This document shows positions 1 to 11,772 of a stretch of DNA of 64,000 nucleotides, in pieces. The stretch lies in contig NZ_CAKXZT010000126.1 in NCBI RefSeq assembly GCF_935825525.1, forward strand, positions 218,508 through 282,507. The letters are read 5' to 3'. The notes beneath the pieces are model-generated. The model did not search any database. It was not told the DNA's origin and was given only the letters and a program-made list of their open reading frames with translations. Both the position numbers and the translations under genes were made by a program. Positions within the stretch are counted from its first letter, which is position 1, and every line of letters starts with the position of its first letter. This DNA is from Mesorhizobium escarrei (lineage in GTDB: Bacteria > Pseudomonadota > Alphaproteobacteria > Rhizobiales > Rhizobiaceae).

Positions 1-2
1 CC

Positions 3-890
3 ATCGTCGAAGCCGCTGAAACCACGCTCAAGAACGGCAGCCCCAAGCGCATCGGCCCGTTCGCGGTGCCGAAGGCGATGTCGTCGACCGCTTCGGCGAC
101 GCTCGCCACCTGGTTCAAGATCCACGGTGTCAATTATTCGATCTCTTCGGCCTGCTCGACCTCGGCGCATTGCATCGGCAATGGCTACGAACTGATCCAA
201 TGGGGCAAGCAGGACATGGTCTTCGCCGGCGGCCATGAGGATCTCGACTGGACGATGTCGGACCTGTTCGACGCGATGGGCGCCATGTCCTCCAAGTTCA
301 ATGACCGGGCATCGGCCGCCTCGCGCGCCTATGACGTCGATCGCGACGGCTTCGTCATCGCCGGCGGCGCCGGCGTGCTGGTCCTGGAAGAGCTCGAGCA
401 CGCCAAGGCGCGCGGCGCAAAGATTTACGCCGAGGTCGTCGGTTATGGCGCGACCTCCGACGGCTACGACATGGTGGCGCCCTCGGGCGAAGGCGCGGTG
501 CGCTGCATGCGGCAGGCGCTGGCCACCGTCGCTTCGCCGGTCGACTACATCAACACGCACGGCACCTCGACGCCGGTCGGCGACTCCAGGGAAATGGGCG
601 CGATCCGCGAGGTGTTCGGCGATAACATGCCGTTCATCACCTCGACGAAATCACTGACCGGCCATTCGCTGGGTGCGGCCGGCGTGCAGGAATCGATCTA
701 CTCGATCCTGATGATGCAAGGCGGCTTCATCGGCGAGAGTGCCCATATCGAGCAGCTCGATCCGGAATTCGAGGGTATGCCGATCGTGCGAGAGCGCATC
801 GACGATGCCAGGATCGACACTGTCTTGTCCAACTCGTTCGGTTTCGGCGGCACCAACGCAACGCTGATTTTCCAGCGCTATTCCGCATAA
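3..890 (+). CDS. fabB: 3-oxoacyl-ACP synthase I (KAS I), 5' partial
   Basis: This is a beta-ketoacyl-ACP synthase, which condenses malonyl-ACP with acyl-ACP in type II fatty acid synthesis in the cytoplasm. The reading frame is open from the left edge, so the N-terminal third is missing. All three thiolase-fold catalytic elements are visible: the Cys in SACSTSAHC, the first His in [11 protein letters not shown] and the second His in [12 protein letters not shown], followed by the C-terminal GFGGTNA. The FabB type (elongating cis-unsaturated intermediates) is inferred from the fabI gene directly behind it, since fabA-fabB-fabI is a common alphaproteobacterial order. FabF cannot be fully excluded without the N-terminus. 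Confidence 0.93.
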   Translation: MVEAAETTLKNGSPKRIGPFAVPKAMSSTASATLATWFKIHGVNYSISSACSTSAHCIGNGYELIQWGKQDMVFAGGHEDLDWTMSDLFDAMGAMSSKFNDRASAASRAYDVDRDGFVIAGGAGVLVLEELEHAKARGAKIYAEVVGYGATSDGYDMVAPSGEGAVRCMRQALATVASPVDYINTHGTSTPVGDSREMGAIREVFGDNMPFITSTKSLTGHSLGAAGVQESIYSILMMQGGFIGESAHIEQLDPEFEGMPIVRERIDDARIDTVLSNSFGFGGTNATLIFQRYSA

Positions 891-902
891 GGATTGCCTT
901 CC

Positions 903-1715
903 ATGGACGGATTGATGAAGGGCAAGCGCGGGCTTGTCATGGGTGTCGCCAACGACCATTCGATCGCCTGGGGTATCGCCCGAAAACTGTCCGAACATGG
1001 GGCGGAACTCGCCTTCACCTATCAGGGCGAAGCCTTCGGGCGCCGGGTCAAGCCGCTCGCCGAGAAGCTCGGCTCCTCGCTGGTCGTGCCTTGCGACGTC
1101 GAGGACAGCGCATCGGTTGCCGCTACGTTCGAGACCTTGGGCGAGGCCTGGGGCGGGCTGGACTTCGTCGTCCACGCTATCGGCTTTTCCGACAAGAACG
1201 AGCTGAAAGGCCTTTACGCCGACACCAGCCGCGACAATTTTGTCCGCACCATGGTCATCTCCTGCTACTCCTTCACCGAGGTCGCCCGCCATGCGGCCGC
1301 GTTGATGAAGGACAGCGGCTCGATGATCACGCTGACCTATGCCGGTTCGGTCCGCGTCATGCCGAACTACAACGTCATGGGCGTCGCCAAGGCCGGGCTT
1401 GAAGCCAGCGTCCGCTATCTCGCCAACGACTACGGCCCGCGCGGCATCAGGGTGAACGGCATATCCGCGGGACCGGTGCGGACACTGGCCGGCGCCGGGA
1501 TTTCCGACGCACGCCACATGTTTTCCTACCAGCAGCGCAACTCGCCGCTGCGCCGTACTGTGACGATCGACGAAGTCGGTGGTTCGGCGCTCTATCTCCT
1601 GTCCGATCTGTCCTCGGGCGTCACCGGCGAGATCCATTATGTCGATTCCGGCTACCACATCGTCTCGATGCCGGCGCTCGACGAGCTGAAGCGGACCGAC
1701 AGCGGACGGGATTAA
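903..1715 (+). CDS. fabI: Enoyl-[acyl-carrier-protein] reductase (NADH)
   Basis: FabI performs the last step of each fatty acid elongation cycle, reducing trans-2-enoyl-ACP with NAD(P)H. The 270-residue protein has the divergent enoyl-reductase form of the SDR fold: GVANDHSIAWGIA near the N-terminus for nucleotide binding, and the active-site Tyr-x6-Lys in YNVMGVAKAG. The ATG at 903 is chosen over a TTG at 894 because AAGGA sits about 9 nt upstream of the ATG, whereas the TTG directly abuts it. The gene lies 12 nt after fabB and is almost certainly co-transcribed with it. Confidence 0.95.
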   Translation: MDGLMKGKRGLVMGVANDHSIAWGIARKLSEHGAELAFTYQGEAFGRRVKPLAEKLGSSLVVPCDVEDSASVAATFETLGEAWGGLDFVVHAIGFSDKNELKGLYADTSRDNFVRTMVISCYSFTEVARHAAALMKDSGSMITLTYAGSVRVMPNYNVMGVAKAGLEASVRYLANDYGPRGIRVNGISAGPVRTLAGAGISDARHMFSYQQRNSPLRRTVTIDEVGGSALYLLSDLSSGVTGEIHYVDSGYHIVSMPALDELKRTDSGRD

Positions 1716-1752
1716 TTCGGCCGGTAAAAATGCGACGGCCTTGCCGGCAACT

Positions 1753-2766
1753 TCAGCGGCGCGCCGCGAAAACCTTGAACATGCCGTCGCGGGCGATCTC
1801 GGCATGGCTGGAGAATGCGGCCGCCAGCACCGGCTCGTAGGGAAGCTGGCGGTTCGCCACCATGAACAGCCGCCCGCCCGGCTTCAGCGCGTTCGCCGCG
1901 GAACGGATCATGCCGGCGCCGATCTCCGGCTCGGCCGCCCGGCTGCGATGGAAGGGTGGGTTCATGACGATGGCGTCATAGCGGCGCTCGACCGGCTCGC
2001 CCAAAAGATCGATCCAGAAGAAATCGGGTTCCGCCGCTGTTTTGCCGATATTGCCTTTCGCCGCCTCCAGCGCATCGAACTCGGCCTCGTAGAGATCGAG
2101 CGCCGATATGCCAGGCGAGCGGGCGGCGACCTCGGCCGCCACATAGCCCCAGCCGGCGCAGAAATCGGCAACGCTGCCACGCAGGTCGCCGGGCAGATTG
2201 TCGACCAGCAATCTCGAACCTGCATCGATCTTGTCGAAAGAGAACATGCCTGGTGCGGTGCGGAACTTGTTCTCGACCAGAAGGGCTGGATTCGCGGCGC
2301 GAAGTGCCGCTGCGGCCGCAGCATCGGCCGGTCGATGGAACCAGAAGGCGATGCCGTGATGTTTCGGCAAATGGCCATCGAGCGGCACAAGCTCGTCGAT
2401 GCGCTTGCGTAGGCTGGCGATGCCATCGTCCTTGGCGCCGGCAACGACAATCGATCCGGCCGGCTTAACACACTCGATCGCCTCGGCGATGCGCAATTCG
2501 TTTTGCCCGCGATGACGGCCGGCAAGCACCAGTGCCAAATCGAAACCTTCGCCCTCCGAACGCGGCGTGACGGTGAAACCCGCCCCCTGCAGCGCGCGAA
2601 AATGCGGCCGGAAGCCTTGCACCAGATGCAGTTCTGCATCGAAGCCTTCGGGCGGGCGAAAACCCGGTTCGGCGCCCAGAAAGAGGACGCGCTCGCCCTT
2701 ACGCGGCAAGGAAACAGCCTCGGCATCGAACGGATGGAACAGTGTCTTCAGCGGCTCGGCGGACAT
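1753..2766 (-). CDS. Class I SAM-dependent methyltransferase, RsmC-like
   Basis: A 337-residue methyltransferase built like RsmC, the 16S rRNA guanine-N2 methyltransferase: a degenerate N-terminal domain followed by a catalytic methyltransferase-small domain. The C-terminal half carries the SAM-binding segment VADFCAGWGYVAAE and the catalytic NPPFH motif (IVMNPPFH), as in N-methylating enzymes acting on RNA bases or glutamine. It is convergent with fabI and lies downstream of pnp on the same strand, behind the likely pnp terminator, so it probably has its own promoter. RsmC activity is inferred from architecture and could be a related rRNA methylation. Confidence 0.75.
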   Translation of the reverse strand: MSAEPLKTLFHPFDAEAVSLPRKGERVLFLGAEPGFRPPEGFDAELHLVQGFRPHFRALQGAGFTVTPRSEGEGFDLALVLAGRHRGQNELRIAEAIECVKPAGSIVVAGAKDDGIASLRKRIDELVPLDGHLPKHHGIAFWFHRPADAAAAAALRAANPALLVENKFRTAPGMFSFDKIDAGSRLLVDNLPGDLRGSVADFCAGWGYVAAEVAARSPGISALDLYEAEFDALEAAKGNIGKTAAEPDFFWIDLLGEPVERRYDAIVMNPPFHRSRAAEPEIGAGMIRSAANALKPGGRLFMVANRQLPYEPVLAAAFSSHAEIARDGMFKVFAARR

Positions 2767-2800
2767 TTTTCGATCTCGAAGCGCAGCTGGCTTTGTTTGA

Positions 2801-2836
2801 AAATGAAAACGGGCGCCACCTTCCGGCGCGCCCGCT
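2801..2836 (-). terminator. Likely intrinsic terminator after pnp
   Basis: On the minus strand a GC-rich hairpin (arms around CGGGCGC and GCGCCCG, loop near GGAAGG) is followed by the T-rich run TTTTCATTTT. It begins about 22 nt after the pnp stop codon, as expected for termination of the pnp transcript. Confidence 0.7.
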
Positions 2837-2858
2837 TCGATTGGTTCGTCAGATCCGC

Positions 2859-5006
<2,148 letters not shown>

Positions 5007-5406
5007 GTCTTGTCCTTCATATGCGGAAAGGGCCGCGCCGTTCACCGTGCGCGAATGCCCCTTTCCCTTGGCTTCGTTTCTCGGGCAGCCACGGGCAAGA
5101 CAACGGGAAGCTCGGTTATCGGCGTGTGCCGCGCGAGCATCCTGCAATCCTGCCCCATGACCGTCCATGGGCGGTTTCGAAAGGCCCTGTGCTATCTCGA
5201 AACCGGTCTGGCCAGTCGATCCGATCGGCCTTTGCGCATGACCCGAAAACCGCGGCTCTCGGAAATGCCTTGCGCAAATTCAAAGTTTCAGAGCGTCCTA
5301 TGTGCGCGTCCAGATCGAAGCGCGGCGCTCTACTTCCTTCATTAGAGCAATGGACTGCTCCAATGCGCGACCGGCGGGCTCTCGAAAGAACCCGCCGGTC
5401 AATTCG
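5007..5406. other. rpsO-pnp intergenic region (400 bp)
   Basis: No convincing gene is seen. The rpsO-proximal end holds the hairpin listed at 5369-5400. Around 5225-5300 there is a degenerate copy of a rhizobial intergenic palindrome (GCGCATGACCCGAAAACCG... and CTTGCGCAAATTC). The pnp ribosome-binding site lies just inside the left end. Plus-strand frames here are poor and look spurious. Confidence 0.5.
5369..5400 (-). terminator. Strong hairpin after rpsO
   Basis: Two perfect 10-nt arms (GACCGGCGGG and CCCGCCGGTC) flank a 12-nt loop, starting 7 nt after the rpsO stop codon. There is no T-run, so it may be a processing or stability element between rpsO and pnp rather than a full terminator. 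Confidence 0.6.
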
Positions 5407-5676
5407 TCAACGGCGCAGACCGAGCTTCTCGATCAGCGTCTGATAGCGCGCGTCATCCTTGCGCTTGAGATAATCAAGCAGGCTGCGGCGCTGGGAGACG
5501 AGAGCGAGCAGACCACGGCGGGAATGGTTATCCTTCTTGTGGTCCTTGAAATGGTCGGTCAGGTTCTTGATGCGCTCGGAAAGGATGGCCACCTGGACTT
5601 CCGGAGACCCGGTATCGCCCTTGGCGGTTGCGAATTCACCCATCAATTCCTTCTTACGCTCGGCAGTAATCGACAT
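5407..5676 (-). CDS. rpsO: 30S ribosomal protein S15
   Basis: S15 is a primary 16S rRNA-binding protein of the small-subunit platform. The 89-residue product is the standard length. It carries the family pattern [11 protein letters not shown], the [12 protein letters not shown] loop and the C-terminal [12 protein letters not shown]. The frame runs further upstream, but ATG 5676 ([11 protein letters not shown]) is the family start. It lies between corA and pnp; in most relatives it follows truB directly, so corA is an intervening gene here. Confidence 0.98.
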   Translation of the reverse strand: MSITAERKKELMGEFATAKGDTGSPEVQVAILSERIKNLTDHFKDHKKDNHSRRGLLALVSQRRSLLDYLKRKDDARYQTLIEKLGLRR

Positions 5677-5858
5677 CGTGTTTTTCCTTATCTGTTTGAG
5701 GAAACGGGACGCCCTCGGCCGGGATGTCGTCCAGCAGGGGCCGGTACAAGCAACGTGGCATTGCACGATGCTGCGGCGCGTATAGTGCAATTCAGGCAAA
5801 AACACCAGCCCAATTCACAAGCCGGCTTTTTGCTGCACAAACGAAGATTTAGCTTCGG

Positions 5859-6952
5859 CTAAAGCCACTTCTTCCATCTGAAGAAGGCGACAAGCCCGAG
5901 CGCGACAAGGGCCATGAACAGGAGCGCTGCCGGATAGCCGTATTGGGCCTTCAGTTCCGGCATGTTCCATGGCGAGGCTTCGGGATCGAAGTTCATGCCC
6001 CACACGCCAGCGAGAAAGGTGAGGGGGATGAAGATCACCGAAACAATCGTCAGATAGCTGATGACGTCGCTGGTTCGTGCCTGGCTCAGCGACAGATGCA
6101 TCTCGATCAGACCGGTCAGCATGTCGCGCTGGGTTTCGACCAGCTCGATGAGCCGAAGCGAGTGATCGAGCGTGTCGTTCAGGAAGATCTTGGTCTCGGG
6201 CTTCACATAGGGCACGTCGTTGCGGATCAGCGTCGCCAGCGCGTCGCGCATCGGCCAAAGCACCCCCTTCAGCACATTGGCGTCGCGCCGCAACTCGTGA
6301 AGCCGCGCATCTGGTGCTTGTCCGACGCGCGCAGCATCTGGTCCTCGATGCTGTCGACCAATTCGCCGGCAGTCTCGATCGGCGGGAAATAGCTGTCGAC
6401 AATGGCGTCGATCAGCGCATAGGCGAGACAGTCGGCGCCGCGTGCGCGCAGCCGGTTGGGGATCGAGCTTTCGATCCGCTTGCGCACGGGATCGAACGGA
6501 TCGCCTTCGCGCTCCTGGAAGGTGACGACAAAGTTCCTGCCGAAGAAGACCGCGATCTGCTCGTAGCGATGCGCGGTGACGTCGTCGATCATCCTGACGA
6601 CGACGAAGGCATGGTCCTCGAAGAAATCCACCTTGGGCCGCTGGCCGGTGTTGACGACGTCTTCCAGCGCCAGCGGATGCAGGCTGAAAATCCGGCCGAT
6701 CTCCTCGATCAGCGGGATGTTGGCGAGACCGGTGCAGTCGAGCCAGATGACCGGCCATACGTTGCAATGAGCATTCAGGTCGTCGATGCTGGCATCTTCG
6801 ATTGTCTCGAATTTGTCGGGCGACATCAGTGTCAGTCGCAGTTCGCTGCGCCGCGCCGCAGGGTCGGCGATCAGTGTCCCCGGTGATGCGCCGACCGGCG
6901 GCCGCCGTGCTGTCACCGGCGCCCGCTTCTTGATCGTCTCGGCCTTTGCCAT
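5859..6952 (-). pseudogene. corA: CorA-family magnesium/cobalt transporter, frameshifted
   Basis: CorA forms pentameric inner-membrane Mg2+ channels. The N-terminal cytoplasmic domain is encoded from ATG 6952 (MAKAETIKKRAP) in one frame until a stop at 6269. The rest continues in another frame with no loss of homology: ...HELRRDANVLKG, the long stalk helix, then two C-terminal membrane helices with the signature GMN (VWGMNFD). The switch lies at about 6296-6305; adding one base there would restore a roughly 364-residue protein. Everything else looks intact, so this is a recent mutation, a sequencing error or, less likely, programmed frameshifting. It starts 43 nt after truB. Confidence 0.85.
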
Positions 6953-6995
6953 GTGCCCCTCGAATGTAGCTCTGATCGAGATTAGACGACGGGAC

Positions 6996-7958
6996 TCACC
7001 CGGCAAAGACCCGCTTCGGCTTGAACATGCCTTGCTCGATGGCGCCGATGGCGACCAGCTTGCCGCGCGCAGTGGCGCAGGCTTCCTCGGCTTCCACCGG
7101 CGCGTCGCGGCCACGGATGATGACCGGATTGCCGAGCCGGATCTTTGTTGCCGCGTCGTCGCTGATCGCGATCTGCGGCAGGCAGTCGAGCGCGGCTGAT
7201 GTGTCGACCAAAAACGCGTCGATGGAATCGAAGTCGACCGGCACCGTATCCGCTGAATCCAAACCTTCGTCGCCCTGTTCGCCGAAGCGGGCGGCTTCCA
7301 GCTCGGCGATAGTGACGAAATCTTCCTGCGTGAACGGCTCGACCTCGATCCGGCGCAGTTCGGCGATGTGACCGAAACAGCCGAGATCGCGGCCCATGTC
7401 GCGCGCCAGCGAGCGGACATAGGTGCCCTTGCCGCATTCGACCTCGAAAATGCTGCTGTCAGCATTGTGCTCGATCAGATCGAGGCGGCCGATCTCGACC
7501 TCCCGCGCCGGAATGTCGACTGTCGCCCCGTCGCGGGCAAGATCATAGGCGCGCTCACCTGCGATCTTGATGGCCGAAAATTGCGGCGGCGTCTGCATGA
7601 TGACGCCGGTGTATTTCGGCATCAGCAAAAGCACATCGGCTTCAGCCGGACGCTGGTCGGAGCTTTTCGTCACCGGCCCTTCGAGGTCATCGGTCGAACG
7701 CTCCTCACCCCAGGCAACCGTGAAGCGGTAGACCTTGGCGCCATCCTGGACATAGGGCACCGTCTTGGTCGCTTCGCCGAGCGCGATCGGCAGCATGCCG
7801 GAAGCGAGCGGGTCGAGCGTGCCGGCATGGCCGGCTTTTTCCGCCTGGAACAGCCATTTGATCTTGGAGACGGCTTCGGTCGAACCCATGCCGACTGGCT
7901 TGTCCAGCACCAGCCAGCCGGAGATCGGCCGGCCCTTCTTCTTGCCGCGACGCGCCAC
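6996..7958 (-). CDS. truB: tRNA pseudouridine-55 synthase
   Basis: TruB isomerises U55 to pseudouridine in the T-loop of tRNAs. The 320-residue protein has the N-terminal [12 protein letters not shown] and the catalytic Asp in [13 protein letters not shown] (family motif II), followed by a C-terminal PUA-like region. It starts with GTG at 7958; the G is shared with the rbfA TAG stop, and AAGGA lies 9 nt upstream, so the two genes are translationally coupled. Confidence 0.96.
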   Translation of the reverse strand: MARRGKKKGRPISGWLVLDKPVGMGSTEAVSKIKWLFQAEKAGHAGTLDPLASGMLPIALGEATKTVPYVQDGAKVYRFTVAWGEERSTDDLEGPVTKSSDQRPAEADVLLLMPKYTGVIMQTPPQFSAIKIAGERAYDLARDGATVDIPAREVEIGRLDLIEHNADSSIFEVECGKGTYVRSLARDMGRDLGCFGHIAELRRIEVEPFTQEDFVTIAELEAARFGEQGDEGLDSADTVPVDFDSIDAFLVDTSAALDCLPQIAISDDAATKIRLGNPVIIRGRDAPVEAEEACATARGKLVAIGAIEQGMFKPKRVFAG

Positions 7959-8395
7959 TATTTTTCATCCTTGTCGTTGTCTTTGATCTGGTCGCCGATC
8001 TGGGCGTCGGGGCCGAGATCGCGCGCCACTTCGGGCGAGTGCAACAATTCGTTGATCTTCTGGAAATTGTCGTAGCTGGTGTCGAGCCGGAAGCGGAATT
8101 CCGGCATGTACTTCATCTGCCGGAGCGCGCTGGAAACGCGGCCGCGCACGAATTTCGCATGCTTGTTGAGCGCCTCGACCACCGCATCGGCATCACTGGC
8201 GCCAAGCGGCGAGACGAAGGCGGTGGCGATCTTCAGATCGGGCGACATGCGCACCTCGGAGACCGAAACCACGGAATTCTCGATCAACGGATCGAGGATC
8301 TCGCGACGCTGCAAGGTTTCCGACAGCGCATGACGCACCTGCTCGCCGACGCGAAGTATGCGCTGGGATGGACCTGACGTGGTTGAACGGGGCAT
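7958..8395 (-). CDS. rbfA: 30S ribosome-binding factor A
   Basis: RbfA is a late 30S maturation and cold-adaptation factor that binds pre-30S particles. The 145-residue protein has the KH-like core ([36 protein letters not shown]) and an acidic, Asp/Lys-rich C-terminus ([11 protein letters not shown]). It sits between infB, 124 nt upstream, and truB, whose start overlaps its stop, as in most alphaproteobacteria. Confidence 0.96.
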   Translation of the reverse strand: MPRSTTSGPSQRILRVGEQVRHALSETLQRREILDPLIENSVVSVSEVRMSPDLKIATAFVSPLGASDADAVVEALNKHAKFVRGRVSSALRQMKYMPEFRFRLDTSYDNFQKINELLHSPEVARDLGPDAQIGDQIKDNDKDEK

Positions 8396-8519
8396 TTTTC
8401 TCTATCCTGAAATCGTGCGGCACGGGATGGGACCGCGCCGCATGTCTCATAAGCTTTGGGCGGCAGCCTTTCGACCACCGCCCGGTCTCAGTAGATGCTC
8501 GAACTCAAGTTGCTCGAAC

Positions 8520-11087
8520 TCAGAGCGTTCTGGTCACCATCTCGACGCGGAAGCACTCGATGACGTCGCCGACGCGCATGTCTTCGTAGTTCTGGAAGGC
8601 CATGCCGCATTCCTGGCCACCCGGAACCTCCGCAACTTCGTCCTTGAAGCGCTTCAGCGTCTTCAGCGTGCCTTCGTGGATGACGACGTTGTCGCGGATC
8701 AGGCGAACGCCCGCACCGCGCTCGACCTTGCCTTCGGTGACACGGCAGCCGGCGATCTTGCCGACCTTGGTGATGTCGAAGATCTCGAGGATTTCCGCAT
8801 TGCCGATGAAGGTCTCGCGACGCTCCGGCGACAGCAGGCCGGACAGCGCCGCCTTCACGTCATCCACGAGGTTGTAGATGATCGAGTAGTAGCGGATCTC
8901 AATGCCTGCAGCCGCGGCCGCCGCACGCGCCTGCACATTGGCGCGAACGTTGAAGCCGATGATTGCGGCACCCGAGGTTTCCGCCAGCGACACATCGCTT
9001 TCGGTGATGCCGCCGGCGCCCGCATGAACGATACGCGCACGCACCTCGTCGGTGCCGAGCTTGTCCAGCGCCGCGCTGATCGCCTCGATCGAGCCCTGCA
9101 CGTCGCCCTTGATGACCAGCGGGAATTCCTTCAGCCCGCTCGTCTGCAGTTGCGACATCATCTGTTCGAGCGAGCCGCGCTGGCCGGCATGCTTGGCCAC
9201 CGCCTTCTCACGCGCCAGACGCTGGCGATATTCGGTGATCTCGCGGGCGCGGGCCTCGTTGTTGACGACGGCGAAGCGGTCGCCGGCCTGCGGGGTTCCC
9301 TGCAGACCGAGCACTTCCACCGGCATAGCCGGCGGCGCTTCCTTGATCTGCCCGCCGCGGTCGTTGACCAGCGCGCGCACCCGGCCCCATTCGTTGCCGG
9401 CAACGAGGATGTCGCCGGGCATCAGCGTGCCGGTCTGGACCAGCACGGTGGCGACGGGGCCGCGGCCTTTGTCGAGCTGGGCTTCGATGACGACGCCCTC
9501 GGCGGTGCGGTCCGGATTGGCTTTCAGGTCGAGGATTTCGGCCTGCAGCAGGATCGCTTCGAGCAGCTTGTCGAGATTGGTGCCCTTGGTCGCCGAGACT
9601 TCGACGTCCAGCACCTCGCCGCCCATCGATTCGACGAAGACTTCGTGGCGCAGCAGTTCCGAGCGTACCTTCTGCGGGTCGGCGTCATGCTTGTCGATCT
9701 TGTTGATCGCCACAATGATCGGAACGCCGGCCGCCTTGGCATGGCTGATCGATTCGATCGTCTGCGGCATCACGCTGTCGTCGGCCGCCACAACGAGGAT
9801 TGCGATGTCGGTCGCCTGGGCGCCACGGGCGCGCATCGCTGTGAAGGCGGCGTGGCCGGGCGTGTCGATGAAGGTGATCTTGTGACCGTTCTTCTCGACC
9901 TGATAGGCGCCGATATGCTGGGTGATGCCGCCGGCTTCGCCGGATACGACATTGGCGTTGCGGATGGCGTCGAGCAGCGACGTCTTGCCGTGGTCGACAT
10001 GGCCCATGATGGTCACCACCGGCGGACGCGGCTCGAGATCTTCGGGGCGATCGGCGATGTTGAAGAGGCCTTCCTCGATGTCGGACTCGGCGACGCGGCG
10101 AACCGTGTGGCCGAATTCGGTAGCGACCAGCTCGGCCGTGTCGGCGTCGATGACGTCACCCGGCTTCAGGATCTGGCCCTGTTTCATGAAGAACTTGACC
10201 ACATCGACGGCGCGCTCCGACATGCGCTGCGCCAGCTCCTGGATCGTGATGGTTTCGGGCAGTATCACTTCGCGCATGACTTTCTCGCGCGGTTCATTAT
10301 GCAGCGCGCGCTTGAATTTCTCCTGGCGCCGACGCATCGACGACAGCGAACGCGCACGCGCATCCTCATCGGAAAGTGCGGCATTCAGCGTCAGCTTGCC
10401 GCGGCGGCGATCTTCCTCGCCCTTGGTCGGCTTGGCCGGACGCGCCACTTCGGGCGTGACCGGACGTCGCACCGGGGCACCGGCGCCGGTGCGCTTCGGC
10501 TTGACGTCCTCGTCGTCGACTGTCGCCAGTTCGGCTGCCAGCGGCGCACGGCGGCGCGCCTCTTCCTCGGCACGCCGGCGGGACTCGGCCTCGGCCTGGA
10601 GTCGGGCTTCTTCCTCGGCCTGGCGGCGCGCGGATTCCTCGCGCTCGCGACGGCGGCGCTCTTCATCCTCGGCGCGGCGCTTTGCCTCTTCGATGGCGCG
10701 CTGGCGATCTTCGACATCGCGCACCTTCGAGCCCTCAAGGGCCCGGCGGCGCGCCTCCATCTCATTGCGCGACAATTCGTTCAGCACCATGCCGCCGCGT
10801 TCGACCGGCGGCGGAGGCGGCGGCGCCTTGGGCGCTTCCTGCACAACCGGCGCTGCCGCGACCTGCGGCTTCGGCGTAAAGACGGACACAGGAGCAGCGG
10901 CCGGCTCCGGCTTGTCGCCGGGCAGCGAGAACTTGCGCTTCTTGGTCTCGACCACGACCGCCTTGGTGCGGCCATGCGAGAAGCTCTGGCGCACGGTGCC
11001 CTGCTCCGTACCGGGGCGCTTCAGCGTCAAGGTCTTCTTCGGCGTAACACTCAGCGTCTTGTCGTCGCCCGATTTCGTATCGTTCAT
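8520..11087 (-). CDS. infB: Translation initiation factor IF-2
   Basis: IF-2 is the GTPase that delivers initiator fMet-tRNA to the 30S subunit and promotes subunit joining. The 855-residue protein has a low-complexity N-terminus: a Pro-rich stretch near residues 78-95 and a long Arg/Glu-rich coiled coil at about 105-180. An IF2-N domain follows ([11 protein letters not shown], about 280-330). The GTPase domain carries GHVDHGKT at 362-369, then DTPGH and NKID, before C-terminal beta-barrel domains. Its ATG overlaps the stop of the preceding gene by ATGA. The long antisense frame over this gene is a composition artefact. Confidence 0.98.
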   Translation of the reverse strand: MNDTKSGDDKTLSVTPKKTLTLKRPGTEQGTVRQSFSHGRTKAVVVETKKRKFSLPGDKPEPAAAPVSVFTPKPQVAAAPVVQEAPKAPPPPPPVERGGMVLNELSRNEMEARRRALEGSKVRDVEDRQRAIEEAKRRAEDEERRRREREESARRQAEEEARLQAEAESRRRAEEEARRRAPLAAELATVDDEDVKPKRTGAGAPVRRPVTPEVARPAKPTKGEEDRRRGKLTLNAALSDEDARARSLSSMRRRQEKFKRALHNEPREKVMREVILPETITIQELAQRMSERAVDVVKFFMKQGQILKPGDVIDADTAELVATEFGHTVRRVAESDIEEGLFNIADRPEDLEPRPPVVTIMGHVDHGKTSLLDAIRNANVVSGEAGGITQHIGAYQVEKNGHKITFIDTPGHAAFTAMRARGAQATDIAILVVAADDSVMPQTIESISHAKAAGVPIIVAINKIDKHDADPQKVRSELLRHEVFVESMGGEVLDVEVSATKGTNLDKLLEAILLQAEILDLKANPDRTAEGVVIEAQLDKGRGPVATVLVQTGTLMPGDILVAGNEWGRVRALVNDRGGQIKEAPPAMPVEVLGLQGTPQAGDRFAVVNNEARAREITEYRQRLAREKAVAKHAGQRGSLEQMMSQLQTSGLKEFPLVIKGDVQGSIEAISAALDKLGTDEVRARIVHAGAGGITESDVSLAETSGAAIIGFNVRANVQARAAAAAAGIEIRYYSIIYNLVDDVKAALSGLLSPERRETFIGNAEILEIFDITKVGKIAGCRVTEGKVERGAGVRLIRDNVVIHEGTLKTLKRFKDEVAEVPGGQECGMAFQNYEDMRVGDVIECFRVEMVTRTL

Positions 11088-11734
11088 TCCACATCCTCTG
11101 CGGCATCATCTTCGTCAGCAACGGCCGCAAGCATTGCCAGATCGTCCGGGGAACCGCCCCGATACCGGTCGAGCGCAACCATGCGCTTCTGGACCGCCCT
11201 GCCCGCGTCTCCCGCGAGAACGGCAGCATGTATCACATTTGTACCCCCCAATGCCAAGCTCAACTCGGCCTCGGAGAAAAGTTTGTAGGCAGGGATGGCG
11301 GGGCCGCCGAGGTGGACGGTTGCCCGTCGCGCCTGGCTGATCTTGCGGACGCCGTCATCTGACGCCTCGGTCGCATGCAACACGAAAAGCGCCAGCCCAC
11401 CACGCACCGCGCTCTCGACCTTGGTGGCGCCGAGCGCGATCGCGCCTGCCTTGCGGGCGAGACCGAGCATGCCCAGAGCGTATCTGGAAAGCAGCCCATC
11501 AACTATGCCGCCGAGATCGGTCGGCACGGTCACCTGCGCCTTGAAGGCGCGAGCGAACAGGTTTTTCGCTGCCGCCTTGTCGATATGTAGGCGGTCGGCA
11601 GTCACCCAGCAACCGCGGCCCGGCAGGTTTTTCTTGATATCCGGAACGACGGCCGAATCCGGGCCGACGACGAAACGGATCAGCTCATCCGGTTCGGCCT
11701 GTCTGCGCGTGACGATGCAAGTGCGATCGTTCAT
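11084..11734 (-). CDS. RNA-binding protein: YlxR (DUF448) fused to L7Ae-like domain
   Basis: A 216-residue protein with two modules. The N-terminal YlxR/DUF448 domain has RTCIVTRR and the conserved GRGCW. The C-terminal half is L7Ae/L30e-like ([18 protein letters not shown]). YlxR proteins are thought to bind RNA or modulate RNase P and ribosomal processes; the exact role here is not established. It lies between nusA and infB as usual in this cluster, and ATGA couples it to infB. ATG 11734 is preferred over a TTG 9 nt upstream because GGACGAG precedes the ATG. Confidence 0.9.
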   Translation of the reverse strand: MNDRTCIVTRRQAEPDELIRFVVGPDSAVVPDIKKNLPGRGCWVTADRLHIDKAAAKNLFARAFKAQVTVPTDLGGIVDGLLSRYALGMLGLARKAGAIALGATKVESAVRGGLALFVLHATEASDDGVRKISQARRATVHLGGPAIPAYKLFSEAELSLALGGTNVIHAAVLAGDAGRAVQKRMVALDRYRGGSPDDLAMLAAVADEDDAAEDVE

Positions 11735-11772
11735 CTCGTCCAAGGGCGGGTTGTGTGCGATGCGGTTTCACC

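Noticed and set aside
651..1805. A 384-codon minus-strand frame opposite fabB and fabI
   Set aside because: Spurious shadow of two well-supported genes; no family content.
5021..5443. A 140-codon plus-strand ORF between pnp and rpsO
   Set aside because: No ribosome-binding site, crosses a repeat remnant and a hairpin, and has no recognisable content.
8358..11288. A 976-codon plus-strand frame antisense to infB
   Set aside because: Low-complexity Arg/Asp/Leu-rich translation produced by the opposite strand of infB; no recognisable domain.
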